DNA from: Akkermansiaceae bacterium | GTDB taxonomy: Bacteria; Verrucomicrobiota; Verrucomicrobiia; Verrucomicrobiales; Akkermansiaceae | Direction: 5' to 3' | DNA: 64,000 nt | NCBI GenBank assembly: GCA_905182475.1 | Contig: CAJJBR010000033.1 | Coordinates: 24,943-88,942 of the forward strand | Shown here: positions 7,839 to 16,368 of the stretch, piece after piece | Position numbering within the stretch: position 1 is the first letter of the stretch | Layout: each line of letters opens with the position of its first letter | Notes under the pieces: model-generated | What the model saw: the letters and a program-made list of their open reading frames with translations, nothing else | Database searches by the model: none | Told to the model about the DNA's origin: nothing | Made by a program: the position numbers and the translations under genes

Positions 7839-10800
7839 ATGAAGGAAACCCCCATTATTACCATGCTCGTGGCGGCCTTCGGCTGCCTTCTCTCGCTGCC
7901 GGAAGCCAATGCTCAGACGGACAGACCCATTGTCATCATGCCGCCCATGCCGCCGCCACGCATCGAAGTCCGCGAGCCGGATGTCGGTGCGATGCAAAGC
8001 CGCGAGATATCGATCAACGTGCGAGTCAACGGACTCCATGCCGTGGTCGAGACCACAATCATTTTCCATAATCCCAACGCCCGCGATCTTGAGGGCGATC
8101 TGGTTTTTCCCCTGCCCGACGGCGCAGCAGTCTGCGGCTACGCACTCGATATCGGGGGATTACTGGTGGATGGCGTGGTCGTGACCAAGGAACGCGCCCG
8201 CGTCGCCTTCGAGACGGAAACGCGCCGCAACGTCGATCCGGGGCTGGTCGAACACATTCAAGGGAACCTCTACCGCACCCGCATCTACCCGCTGCCAGCG
8301 AAGGGCGAGCGCCGCATCCGCCTGACCTACACCACCCCGCTGGTCACCGCAGCTAACGGCGATGCCGCCCTGCTGCTGCCCATGCCGCGCGAGAAAATCG
8401 CCAAATTGAATGTGACGATCGAGGTCGCAGCCCCCGACGGCACTGCGCCGGAAGTTGGCGGACTCGGCGACGCCCGTTTTGAAAGAGCCGAAAAAATCTG
8501 GAGGGTTGAATCCTCAGCCGAGGACACCACGCCCGGCGAAGACGTCCTGGTGGCGTTACCAAAACTGCCAGCCTCGTTTCATCGGATCGAGCGCGATGCC
8601 TTAGGCACCGACCGTTTCATGATCACGACGCTTGCTCCGCTTCCGAAAGCAAAAACAATAGTAAGGGGGCCGATGCATGTTCTCTGGGACGCCTCCGGCA
8701 GCCGCGCCGGGGCTGATCTCACCAAGGAATTCGCCCTCCTCAAACAGAGCAAGGGCACCGGCTACATGCTTACCGTCTTCCGCGATGTGCCGGAAACCAC
8801 CCGCGAATTCGCAACCGTTGATGAACTCATTGCCGCGATCAAGGACGCGCCCTCCGACGGCGGCACGGACATCGCCGCTCTCGCCGCCGCCCTGCGCAAA
8901 CAGCCAGCTCAGGATCCCGGCGCGCGTACCCTGCTTTTCACCGACGGCTTTGACACCCTCTCCGGAGAAACTCTGGAGTTCGGTGGCATCACCCCCGTCG
9001 CCATCGTCTCGCAGACGGTTGCCAATCGTGAGGCTTTGCGGCAGGCCTGCGCCGGGGCGCTGATCGATCTGCAAAGCACCGACCCCGAAGCGGCTTGCTC
9101 GGAAATCGAAAGTCCATCCAGCCGCGTGACCGGCGTGAAAGGCACCGGCATCGCAAACGTCCAGGGCATAGGTCAGCCCGCCCATGGCCGCATCAGTTTG
9201 CTAGGCGAGCTCACCGTGCCGGAGGCCACCGTGCGTATCCTTTATGCCGATGGCTCGGAGTCGGAACCCTTCGTGCTGCGCAGCGCGGATGCGGCCGAGG
9301 GACGCGTCCTCGCCACGGCTTGGGCCGCCGCCCGCGTCAACCGGCTAGCCCCGCGCCCCGATGAATTCGCGGACGAGCTGCTCGCGCTCGGCAGGACTTA
9401 CGGCCTCGTTAGCCCGGCTACCTCACTGATCGTGTTGGAAAGACTCGAGCAATGGGTGCGCTACGAGTTCGAACCTCCGGCCTCCCTGCCGGATATGCGC
9501 CGCCAGTGGAAACAGGCGATGAAAGGCCGCGCCAATCAAAACGATTCCGATCCCGCCCAGCGGCTCGAACAGATCGCTGGGCTGTGGAAGCAGCGTGTCG
9601 CGTGGTGGAAAACCGATTTCTCGAAGGCCAAGGCGGTGCCTCAGAGGAAGGGTGCAGAGGAAGGCGAGAATGCTCCGAGGCTTTCCCAACGAGCCGAGAT
9701 AGCTCCAAACTCCCCCGCATCGGCTGCCGAATTGGACTCATTTTCATCCGATGACCAAAGCAGGGCACTCCGAGGCGGTGGTGGCGGCGGCGGTGGTGGC
9801 TTCGGTAGGGATGCTGCCAAGAAAGAAGGCAATGTGGGCGACGGACCCGCCAGCGCTTCCATCGATATCAAACCCTGGAGTCCGGACACGCCATACCTCA
9901 AGGTCATACGCGCCGCCAAGGACGGCCTGCGTTACAAAGCCTATCTCGGCGAGCGCGGAAAATGGGCGCAAAGCCCGGCCTTCTTCCTCGATTGCGCCGG
10001 GGTGTTTTATGAGGACGGTGACAAAGCCCTCGCCCGCCGTATCCTCACCAACCTCGCCGAGCTGCGCATCGAAGAACCCGGCCTCTTACGCGTTCTCGCA
10101 TGGCGCCTGCAGCAGGCTGGTGAGCACGACCCCGCCACCGTCATCCTGCGCCGCGTCGTCAAGCTCCGCCCGGAGGAACCCCAATCGTTCCGCGACCTTG
10201 CCCTCGCCCTAGCCGAGCGCGGGCGCGTCACTGCATCAAAAGCCGATCTTGAGGAAGCGCTGGGACTTTTCCTGAAAGTCGCTCTCGGAAACTGGGGGCG
10301 CCATGGTGAGAGCATCCCGCTCTTCGCGCTGGAGGAAATGAACGGCCTCATCGCTTGGGTGAAACGGCAGGATTGGCCGAAAGCCAAACAACCGAAGATC
10401 CCCAAATTCGACAAACGCCTGCGCGCAAATCTCGACACCGACATCCGCATCGTCATGTCATGGGATGCAGATTCCACCGACATGGATCTGCATGTCATCG
10501 AACCCGGCGGCGAGGAAGCCAACTACGCCCACAACCGCACCGCCCGCGGCGGGCTTGTTTCGCAGGACATCACCGACGGCTACGGCCCGGAGGAATACCT
10601 CATCCGTAAAGCTCCAACCGGTGGCTACACGATCGCCACCAACTACTACGGATCGAGACAACAGACCGTCGTGGGGCCGGCCACCGTCACCGCCACCGTC
10701 TTCACCAACTGGGGCCGCGCCAACGAGGAGCGCCGCGTTCTCACGATACGCCTCGACAAGGCGAAAGAGAAAATCGACATCGGCACCATCACATTTAGCC

Positions 10801-11015
10801 GCAGCGAACCGGCAGCCGAGGCGGGAAACCTCCGCCCCGGGATGACCCGCGATCAGGTGCTAGCCATCCTTCCCAAGCCCGCCGATCCGGCTGCAAATCC
10901 CCTGGAATATCCCGATGGAGCCAAAATCCTGAAAATCCATTTCAACAAAAAGGGAGTCCTCCTCCGAGTCAGCGAAACCCTCCCCGGCGGCACCGAAACT
11001 ATCATCCTGCAATGA
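7839..11015 (+). CDS. Secreted VIT / VWA / TPR / DUF2135 protein
   Basis: I start at ATG 7839, which gives a clean signal peptide (ITMLVAAFGCLLSLPEANAQ); the product is 1058 residues. Domains in order are: a VIT domain (about 35-165, 'IFHNPNARDLEGDLVFPLP'); a VWA-like domain with an intact MIDAS set (DASGS, GGTDI, FTDGFDT); a disordered linker with 'RGGGGGGGGGFGRD'; TPR-like helices (about 690-830); and a C-terminal DUF2135 module (MSWDADSTDMDLHVIEPGG). The last 50 residues (LRPGMTRDQVLAILPKP) resemble an SmpA/OmlA-type element. VIT-VWA proteins are adhesion or scaffold proteins of the envelope. No operon partner is evident. Confidence 0.85.
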   Translation: MKETPIITMLVAAFGCLLSLPEANAQTDRPIVIMPPMPPPRIEVREPDVGAMQSREISINVRVNGLHAVVETTIIFHNPNARDLEGDLVFPLPDGAAVCGYALDIGGLLVDGVVVTKERARVAFETETRRNVDPGLVEHIQGNLYRTRIYPLPAKGERRIRLTYTTPLVTAANGDAALLLPMPREKIAKLNVTIEVAAPDGTAPEVGGLGDARFERAEKIWRVESSAEDTTPGEDVLVALPKLPASFHRIERDALGTDRFMITTLAPLPKAKTIVRGPMHVLWDASGSRAGADLTKEFALLKQSKGTGYMLTVFRDVPETTREFATVDELIAAIKDAPSDGGTDIAALAAALRKQPAQDPGARTLLFTDGFDTLSGETLEFGGITPVAIVSQTVANREALRQACAGALIDLQSTDPEAACSEIESPSSRVTGVKGTGIANVQGIGQPAHGRISLLGELTVPEATVRILYADGSESEPFVLRSADAAEGRVLATAWAAARVNRLAPRPDEFADELLALGRTYGLVSPATSLIVLERLEQWVRYEFEPPASLPDMRRQWKQAMKGRANQNDSDPAQRLEQIAGLWKQRVAWWKTDFSKAKAVPQRKGAEEGENAPRLSQRAEIAPNSPASAAELDSFSSDDQSRALRGGGGGGGGGFGRDAAKKEGNVGDGPASASIDIKPWSPDTPYLKVIRAAKDGLRYKAYLGERGKWAQSPAFFLDCAGVFYEDGDKALARRILTNLAELRIEEPGLLRVLAWRLQQAGEHDPATVILRRVVKLRPEEPQSFRDLALALAERGRVTASKADLEEALGLFLKVALGNWGRHGESIPLFALEEMNGLIAWVKRQDWPKAKQPKIPKFDKRLRANLDTDIRIVMSWDADSTDMDLHVIEPGGEEANYAHNRTARGGLVSQDITDGYGPEEYLIRKAPTGGYTIATNYYGSRQQTVVGPATVTATVFTNWGRANEERRVLTIRLDKAKEKIDIGTITFSRSEPAAEAGNLRPGMTRDQVLAILPKPADPAANPLEYPDGAKILKIHFNKKGVLLRVSETLPGGTETIILQ

Positions 11016-11052
11016 TTTGCGAGCTGATGAAGTGCTGGTTTTCGCCGGCGTG

Positions 11053-11142
11053 TCACCTCGGAAGGAACAGCCGGCGAATCCTCAGCCGTGATCCGCGAGT
11101 CGTGGCTACCTGGAATACGCCATGGAGCAGATGATCTTTTCC
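11053..11142 (+). pseudogene. Rearranged fragment of comM
   Basis: Bases 11053-11099 match comM bases near 6207-6253 with one visible mismatch (same core GGAAGGAACAGCCGGCGAAT). Bases 11100-11142 match comM near 6370-6413 with a few mismatches. The roughly 115 bp between the two segments in comM are missing, which also shifts the frame. The fragment is therefore a duplicated and internally deleted piece of a comM gene, or of a close paralogue. It has no start codon and cannot encode function. Confidence 0.85.
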
Positions 11143-11146
11143 GTCA

Positions 11147-11311
11147 GCACCGGATACGGAACATCGATGAACTCGACCTGCACGCGGATCAGCTTGGGCA
11201 GGTCGTCGTACTCACCGTGCGGATCGAACTCCGGGGTGCCGGTCTGGGCTTGGGAAATCTGGATCGGTGAGATCCAGAGGGCGGCGGCGAACAGGGCGAT
11301 GGGATTCTCAT
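11147..11311 (-). pseudogene. 5' fragment of a secreted-protein gene
   Basis: On the minus strand, directly abutting the comM fragment, a reading frame encodes a signal peptide (NPIALFAAALWISPIQISQAQ) and then 'EFDPHGEYDDLPKLIRVQVE', and stops being meaningful at the junction. An ATG at 11311 is one base out of frame with it (ATGAGAATCCC), so a single-base insertion just after the start has already broken the gene. The mature start resembles exported proteins that carry a secretin-like region, but too little remains for a firm family call. Confidence 0.55.
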
Positions 11312-11427
11312 ATTTCGTTTGGGAAACTGGCAGAGAGGAAAGCACGAACAATCGGCAAACTGACTGGTATTCGCGCTTTGACGCGATCTGGAGGCTTGCC
11401 ATACATGGGAAAATGCTCTCATCAGGG

Positions 11428-11988
11428 ATGAGAAAGCTAATCGCATCCATCCTCGCATTCGTCTCCATGTTTTCGTACGCCATGGGGCAGATCGAAGCTG
11501 GGCAATCCGTCATCGTAAAAATTATGGGGGTTCCTGCAGAAGAGAAGGCAAAAATCGACGAGGTCTATCCGATTTCAAAAGCTGGATTCATCAATCTCCC
11601 GTTTGTAAATGAGCTCCCGGCGGCTGGACTTGAGGCTGGTCAGCTTGCGAAATCGATCCAGAAAGCCTATAAAGACGGCGGCTATTATAATAATGCCGTC
11701 ATTCAAGTGATCGCGAACAAAATTGATATTGAGCCGCAGGAACAACAGGTTCACCTAGCTGGGCATGTAAGAGCCCCTGGGCCACGCCCCTTTAAAAAAG
11801 GTTTGACGATATTCCAAGCAATTCAGGCCGGGGGTGGTCCCGATAAGTTCTGAGCCATGAATCGCGTCAAATTGCTTAGAGAAGGTAAGATGCAAATTAT
11901 CGATCTTGAAAAATCAGCCGGTAAAATGGTGGTTTCAGAGGTGCATGATACCATCGAAGTGCCCGAGAAGAACTGGCGAGGTAGGTAG
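11428..11988 (+). pseudogene. Polysaccharide export (Wza-type, SLBB) protein with in-frame TGA
   Basis: From ATG 11428 the frame encodes a signal peptide (LIASILAFVSMFSYAMGQ), a poly-export domain (GQSVIVKIMGVPAEEK, YPISKAGFINLPFVNE, LAKSIQKAYKDGGYYNNAVI) and an SLBB region (VHLAGHVRAPGPRPFKKGLTI). A TGA at 11851-11853 interrupts it. The same frame continues with the expected C-terminus (NRVKLLREGKMQIIDLEK ... IEVPEKNW) to TAG at 11986-11988. Homologues have a Gly at the interrupted place, so GGA to TGA is the simplest event. Start Met 11413 is also possible. The truncated 141-residue product could still be made. No capsule or EPS genes are adjacent, which also suggests a relic. Confidence 0.8.
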
Positions 11989-12069
11989 TTCGTTTTCTGT
12001 GGGAGCGAAAGATCTCGCCAGATCACCCGGCTCTGATTGAATGCTAGGGTGATACTCGGAAAAGAACGT

Positions 12070-14211
12070 ATGTTTGCCCTGATGGGGGCGATCCTTGGGA
12101 TGCTTCTCACCGTCCTGGCAGTAGGTCATGATATCCCGGGAATGATGCGGTGGGTTTGTCTCGGGTTGGGGCTGTCGATGCTGATGGTGAGCGTTTCCGG
12201 CTCGGCTCGGTTAGAGCTTTTCGAGAGCCAGATGCGGCTCCGCAAGACCCGTAGGGAGCGGGATGAGATCGAGCGCTATTTCAGCGCACTGATGGATACC
12301 ATGCCGGCGTGGATCTTCTTCAAGGATAGGGACTCGAAGTTCCTCCAGGTAAATAAGGCGCTTGCGGATTATTCCGGATTGAAACCCGAGGATATTAAAG
12401 GGGAATCCGATAGTGCGTTCCTCGATGAGGAAAGCACCCGCAAGAACCGCGAAGACGAAATTGAGATTCTTGCAAGCGGCGTGGGTCGTGAGCGTTTCAT
12501 TGAAAAGGAAAGCACACCGGATGGCGGTATAGCGTGGGTAATCACTTCCAAGCTTCCGCTACGCGACAAACAGGGGCGCATCATCGGAACCTTCGGGGTA
12601 TCGAGCGACGTGACGGAATTGATCGAAACCCAGCAGACGCTTGAGAAGGAACGTAACACGCTCCGGACGCTTTTGGACAGCATCCCGGACAGCATCTACA
12701 TTCGGGATCGGGGTGGAAAATATATCGTTGTGAACCGTGCTCTGGCGGATCTCGTTGGCGCGGATGATCCGCAGGGCGTTACTGGGAAGACACCGTATGA
12801 TTTTTTCCCCGACGACAAGGCTCAGATCTTAATCGTCGAGGATGCAAAGGTGATGGATGTGGGCGAAACTGTGATCAATCAAAGCAGCATTGTAAGCGCC
12901 CAAGACGGAGATACGCGGCATTTGCTTACTACGAAGGTGCCGATGCGAGATCGTGACGGAAACGTTTTCGGAATCCTCGGGATCAACCGAGACATCACCG
13001 AACAGGAAAAAGCGCGGAAGGCGGTAAGGCAGACGGAGCACAGGATACAGGAGATTGTAGATAACAGCCCCTCTCCGATGTATGCGAAGTCGGTGACCGG
13101 CCGTTATCTGATGGTGAACCGGCGTTATGAAGAACTCTTTGGTCTGAAATCAGAAGATGTCGTCGGTAAGACTGACATGGAGATTATTGGTGACGAGGCG
13201 GTAGTGAAGGAACTTCAGAAAAACGACAAGCTAGTGCTAGAGAGGAGAGAGCCTATTCAGTTCGAAGAGACTTTGACTTTTAAGGACGGGCAGCACGCTT
13301 ACGTCTCGATGAAGTTTCCCATGCGCGATCTTGATGGAGAAATCTACGCGATGGGCGGAATTTCCACGGATATCACCGAGCGCAAGAAGGCGGAAAGGGC
13401 GCTCCAGGAACTGAACCAAGAGTTGATGCAGACACACGAGAACCTGACAAGTGCCCACGAGCAGCTCATCCAGGCGGAGAAAATGGAATCGGTCGGCAGG
13501 CTGGCCGCAGGAGTTGCGCATGAAGTAAAAAACCCGCTGGCAATGATAGGGATGGGATTGGAACTTCTCACGCGGCGGCTTCCCGAAGGGGATACGAAAA
13601 GCAAGGAGACCATTGAGCGCATGAAGCGCGGTATCGACCGTGCAAAAAAAATCGTTCGTGGATTGGTAGATTATTCTTCGGACAGGCGGCTTGAATTTCA
13701 CTCGCACGATCCAAATAGGCTAGTTCTGGAAGCCCTGGAGTTGGTGGAATATCAATTGATTGAAGGAGGGATCACGATCGAATTTACACCGGACAAGGAA
13801 CTTCCCTGGGTTGATGCGGATCAGACGAAAATTGAACAGGTGCTTGTGAACCTTTTCATCAATGCAATGCATTCCATGGAAGACGGTGGAACTCTAGCGA
13901 TCCGGTCGGAGCGTGTAAGCCGATCAAATGTGGTTCACGATGAAGGATCGCGCTTGAGGGATCGCGCTCATGAGGGCGACGAGATGGTAAGGATTATCGT
14001 CACAGATACGGGCAAAGGAATCCCCGAGGAGGTTCTTTCCAAGCTCTTCGATCCGTTTTTCACCACCAAGGCGACAGGCAAAGGAACCGGTCTCGGTCTG
14101 ACGGTTTCCCGGAAAATTGCCGAGCTCCACGGTGGAGAACTCGTTCTGGCAAACCGCGAGGGCGGAGGGGGCGCGATGGCTACCCTTACATTGCGTGTAA
14201 TGAAAACATAG
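12070..14211 (+). CDS. Membrane PAS-domain sensor histidine kinase
   Basis: Two membrane helices (ALMGAILGMLLTVLAV and RWVCLGLGLSMLMVSVSG) are followed by three PAS domains at roughly residues 75-190, 200-310 and 325-440, each closed by a PAC-like 'G..GVSSDVTE', 'GILGINRDITE' or 'GGISTDITE'. Next come a coiled coil, an HisKA segment with the H-box 'AAGVAHEVKNPLAMIG', and an HATPase domain with the N-box (VLVNLFINAM) and G-boxes (DTGKGIP, GKGTGLGL). All motifs for autophosphorylation are present. I prefer ATG 12070, which has GGAAAAGAAC just upstream, over TTG 12037. The response regulator gene follows 27 bp later, so the two form a signalling pair. The stimulus is unknown. Confidence 0.9.
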   Translation: MFALMGAILGMLLTVLAVGHDIPGMMRWVCLGLGLSMLMVSVSGSARLELFESQMRLRKTRRERDEIERYFSALMDTMPAWIFFKDRDSKFLQVNKALADYSGLKPEDIKGESDSAFLDEESTRKNREDEIEILASGVGRERFIEKESTPDGGIAWVITSKLPLRDKQGRIIGTFGVSSDVTELIETQQTLEKERNTLRTLLDSIPDSIYIRDRGGKYIVVNRALADLVGADDPQGVTGKTPYDFFPDDKAQILIVEDAKVMDVGETVINQSSIVSAQDGDTRHLLTTKVPMRDRDGNVFGILGINRDITEQEKARKAVRQTEHRIQEIVDNSPSPMYAKSVTGRYLMVNRRYEELFGLKSEDVVGKTDMEIIGDEAVVKELQKNDKLVLERREPIQFEETLTFKDGQHAYVSMKFPMRDLDGEIYAMGGISTDITERKKAERALQELNQELMQTHENLTSAHEQLIQAEKMESVGRLAAGVAHEVKNPLAMIGMGLELLTRRLPEGDTKSKETIERMKRGIDRAKKIVRGLVDYSSDRRLEFHSHDPNRLVLEALELVEYQLIEGGITIEFTPDKELPWVDADQTKIEQVLVNLFINAMHSMEDGGTLAIRSERVSRSNVVHDEGSRLRDRAHEGDEMVRIIVTDTGKGIPEEVLSKLFDPFFTTKATGKGTGLGLTVSRKIAELHGGELVLANREGGGGAMATLTLRVMKT

Positions 14212-14238
14212 TTCTTCTGCCTTGCTAGGATCCCGTTA

Positions 14239-14640
14239 ATGGAGAGAATAGGAAAGATGAATACTAAGCCAAAAATCCTGCTGATTGATGATGAGGTCGA
14301 TTTCACCGAGTTGCTTGCAGCCAACCTTGAAGAGTCCGGCTACGAGGTGCACCAAATCAATGACCCGACCAAGGCGCTGGCTGAGGCACGCTCGTTTCAT
14401 CCGGATATCTGTATCATTGATCTGGTGATGCCGCGCATGGACGGCGGGGATGTTGTGAGTGCATTGAAGGACGATTTCGCCCTTTCGAAAACCCCGGTTC
14501 TAATGCTCACCGCGCTTGTCGAAGAAAACCCGGACGACCCGGGTGAATTGCAGATGAAGGGAGGACTGCCTTTTGTTAGCAAGACCTCTGATCTGGAAGT
14601 GATCATCAACGCGGTCAAAGTCCAGCTCGGCCATCGCTAG
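14239..14640 (+). CDS. Single-domain response regulator
   Basis: The 133-residue protein is a stand-alone receiver domain. It has the acidic pair (LLIDDEVDF), the phosphoacceptor Asp in 'CIIDLVMPRMDGG', a conserved Thr in 'VLMLTALVEE', and the Lys in 'FVSKTSDLE'. No DNA-binding or enzymatic output domain is attached, so it must act by protein contact, as CheY-like regulators do. It lies just downstream of the PAS kinase and is almost certainly its partner. The loop 'VEENPDDPGELQMKGGLP' after the Thr is longer than usual. Translation may start at ATG 14239 or at 14257. Confidence 0.9.
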   Translation: MERIGKMNTKPKILLIDDEVDFTELLAANLEESGYEVHQINDPTKALAEARSFHPDICIIDLVMPRMDGGDVVSALKDDFALSKTPVLMLTALVEENPDDPGELQMKGGLPFVSKTSDLEVIINAVKVQLGHR

Positions 14641-14707
14641 TGCTGCGTCACACGAAAAAAGATGATTAATATTTTCTGAGCCTTTTCAAAAAATGACAAC
14701 CTGAGCA

Positions 14708-14905
14708 CCCACCACTTTCAGTTACACCCTCTGATTCCTTCCTGCTTTCCTGCCTTCCTCATTAAAACTACATTCTCCCATGTCTCTAGAATCCCGCCGT
14801 AAAATGCGCAGCCGAAGAGGATCCAATAAGGAATGCAGGAATTTCTTTGCCAGTTTCCCACCCATTTCCGTAGTTCTGATTCCGGGCGTAACTGAAAGTG
14901 GTGGG
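14708..14905. repeat. Dispersed repeat, copy 1, bounded by 18-bp inverted repeats
   Basis: The gap 14641-15071 after the response regulator holds no gene. CCCACCACTTTCAGTTAC at 14708-14725 is repeated in inverted form at 14888-14905. Between them, reading the minus strand, lie module B (about 14815-14883, GTGGGAAACTGGCAAAGAAA) and then module A (about 14731-14816, GAGGAAGGCAGGAAAGCAGG). The same modules occur at 42939-43093 in the order A then B, on the opposite strand. No ORF covers the element. It is a dispersed, non-coding repeat of unknown mobility. Confidence 0.8.
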
Positions 14906-15007
14906 CAGGATTATTTTTGAACTGGCCGGCGTTGTCGTCCGCATAAAACTCCAACGCCTCTATCCTTCAATCGAAGTGTGACAGAACACTAGTCTCTGAA
15001 ATCAACA

Positions 15008-15039
15008 CCCCCCGCAACGGTCGGAGCCATTGCGGGGGG
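15008..15039. terminator. Strong GC hairpin between convergent genes
   Basis: CCCCCCGCAA (15008-15017) pairs perfectly with TTGCGGGGGG (15030-15039) around a 12-base loop. It lies between the response-regulator transcript (plus) and the PDZ pseudogene (minus). The stem is strong enough to stop transcription in either direction, but neither side has a good T-run, so the terminator role is inferred. Confidence 0.5.
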
Positions 15040-15071
15040 GGGCTTTGCCTCCCTGGAAAAATTTATTCGGA

Positions 15072-15575
15072 TCAGTTGTCGAGAGTATCGGGCTCCGAGT
15101 TGGGTGGTTTGCCGAAGCGGAAGGAGAAGCCTGTTCCGTTTTCGGAATACACTTTTTCAATCCGTTCGCGGATGTCTTTCGGTTCGCGCTCTTGGATGGA
15201 GGAACTTAGAGTCTCGGGATTTCCTGCTGCGGTGTCATCTACGGAAAGGATAATGTCATTTACGGAGAGTCCGGCATTTTTCCGCAGGACTGTCCGCGCA
15301 GACGGTGGGTAAGATGACTCCGGAGCCTTGATCCAGATCAAGGTGATCGGCGACCATGTCTGGCACGGTAGCGGTTGCCAGCACTATGAAGGGAATGTTT
15401 TGTTCGACCTTTGTTTGGTTGCGTTGAACTTGCGAATTTTTGATCTGGTTCAGAAGTGCAGCCGGAGGCCCGCAGTGTCCGGCGGAGGCTCGATCGCCAG
15501 TGCCTGGCTGAAGGTGATAACGGCTATTCCTCCGATAAAACCGCTTGCAGATATGATGGTTAGTTTCGTTTTCAT
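15072..15575 (-). pseudogene. Frameshifted PDZ-domain protein gene
   Basis: Three minus-strand frames must be joined to read one protein. Frame one, from ATG 15575, gives a signal peptide (TIISASGFIGGIAVITFSQA). Frame two gives 'FIVLATATVPDMVADHLDLD' and then GSGVILPTVCADSPAEK. Frame three gives 'AGLSVNDIILSVDDTAAGNP' and the C-terminus to 15072. Together these form one PDZ domain like that of HtrA-type proteins, without a protease domain. Two frameshifts, near 15470 and 15290, destroy it. It follows the ECF sigma/anti-sigma pair on the same strand, so it was probably the third gene of that operon. Confidence 0.8.
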
Positions 15576-15631
15576 AGCTAACTTTTACATACTGGAAGCG
15601 TAGTAGTAACGCGAATCTGTTTCGACTTTGT

Positions 15632-16306
15632 TCAGTCCACTTTCTCAGGGATTAGCGAGTATTCGAAGCTGGGTTGCTCAACTTGGATGGTTTCGCCATT
15701 TTCGTTATCCTTACTGATCCTGTCGGTGAACGTGTGGAGCAATACCCGGTATGGTTGGTTGTTGTCTTTCCAGATGACGCTTTGGTCTCTGGTATTGCTG
15801 AGGTTACGATCGTAGCTCGTTGGAACAAAATTCGTTTGTGGTAACTGGTTTGGCACGAAAGCGGTAGGAGCTATGTTTTCTGTCTCCGTGGTTGCCGCTG
15901 CAGTTGAAGTTTCCGCAGGGGTATTGTTCGGAAGCATGAGTGCGGCGACGGATCCGAGAATCGCCACGGCCGCCGCTGCGGCGATGTTGAAACGGAAAAT
16001 GTTCGAGGCCTTGCGGTTTTTTGACGCGGCGTGGTTTCCTTTGCTGGACTTGTTGAAAAGGACGATCTTTTTATCTACGGAAAACGGAGTGTCGCCGATT
16101 TTCCCTTGAAGATCTGCCACTAGGGCGGACTGAATCTTGCGCGGGCGAATGTCGCGGAGCTTGTTCTCGAACTCGAGTTCTTGGGAGGAAAGTTCGGTGA
16201 ACGTTTCTTCGGCGGAAGCTGCGAGACGCGAGAGGAATTCCTCGTCGAGGCCGCAGGGGTTGAGACCTTGGAGCTCTTGCTCGGTGATGGATGGGATCTT
16301 GGACAT
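15632..16306 (-). CDS. Membrane-spanning anti-sigma-like protein
   Basis: I start at ATG 16306 (MSKIPSITEQELQGLNPCGL) instead of TTG 16372, because the extra upstream residues come from a 15-bp tandem repeat. The product is 224 residues: a cytoplasmic N-terminal half of about 95 residues rich in charged helices, one membrane helix (FNIAAAAAVAILGSVAALML), and a periplasmic half of about 100 residues rich in Thr, Asn and Gln. No zinc-binding HxxxCxxC motif is seen. The gene directly follows an ECF sigma gene, and the one-pass layout is the classical one for an anti-sigma factor. The function is inferred from context; the sequence matches no family I can name. Confidence 0.65.
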   Translation of the reverse strand: MSKIPSITEQELQGLNPCGLDEEFLSRLAASAEETFTELSSQELEFENKLRDIRPRKIQSALVADLQGKIGDTPFSVDKKIVLFNKSSKGNHAASKNRKASNIFRFNIAAAAAVAILGSVAALMLPNNTPAETSTAAATTETENIAPTAFVPNQLPQTNFVPTSYDRNLSNTRDQSVIWKDNNQPYRVLLHTFTDRISKDNENGETIQVEQPSFEYSLIPEKVD

Positions 16307-16336
16307 GTTCAGTTGGTTTAGCGTAGCGCCGGTTCG

Positions 16337-16366
16337 TCTTGGTCTGGATATTCTTGGTCTGGATAT
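16337..16366. repeat. Two exact tandem 15-bp units
   Basis: TCTTGGTCTGGATAT occurs twice in direct succession in the gap between the sigma and anti-sigma genes. A 15-bp change would preserve frame if the TTG start at 16372 were used (minus strand: ISRPR ISRPR). More likely it is a recent slippage duplication in the leader of the anti-sigma gene. Confidence 0.7.
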
Positions 16367-16368
16367 TT

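Noticed and set aside
11378-11405. Possible sigma-70 promoter TTGACG with CATACA before the export gene
   Set aside because: The -35 word is good but the -10 match is poor, and the gene is broken, so it was not listed.
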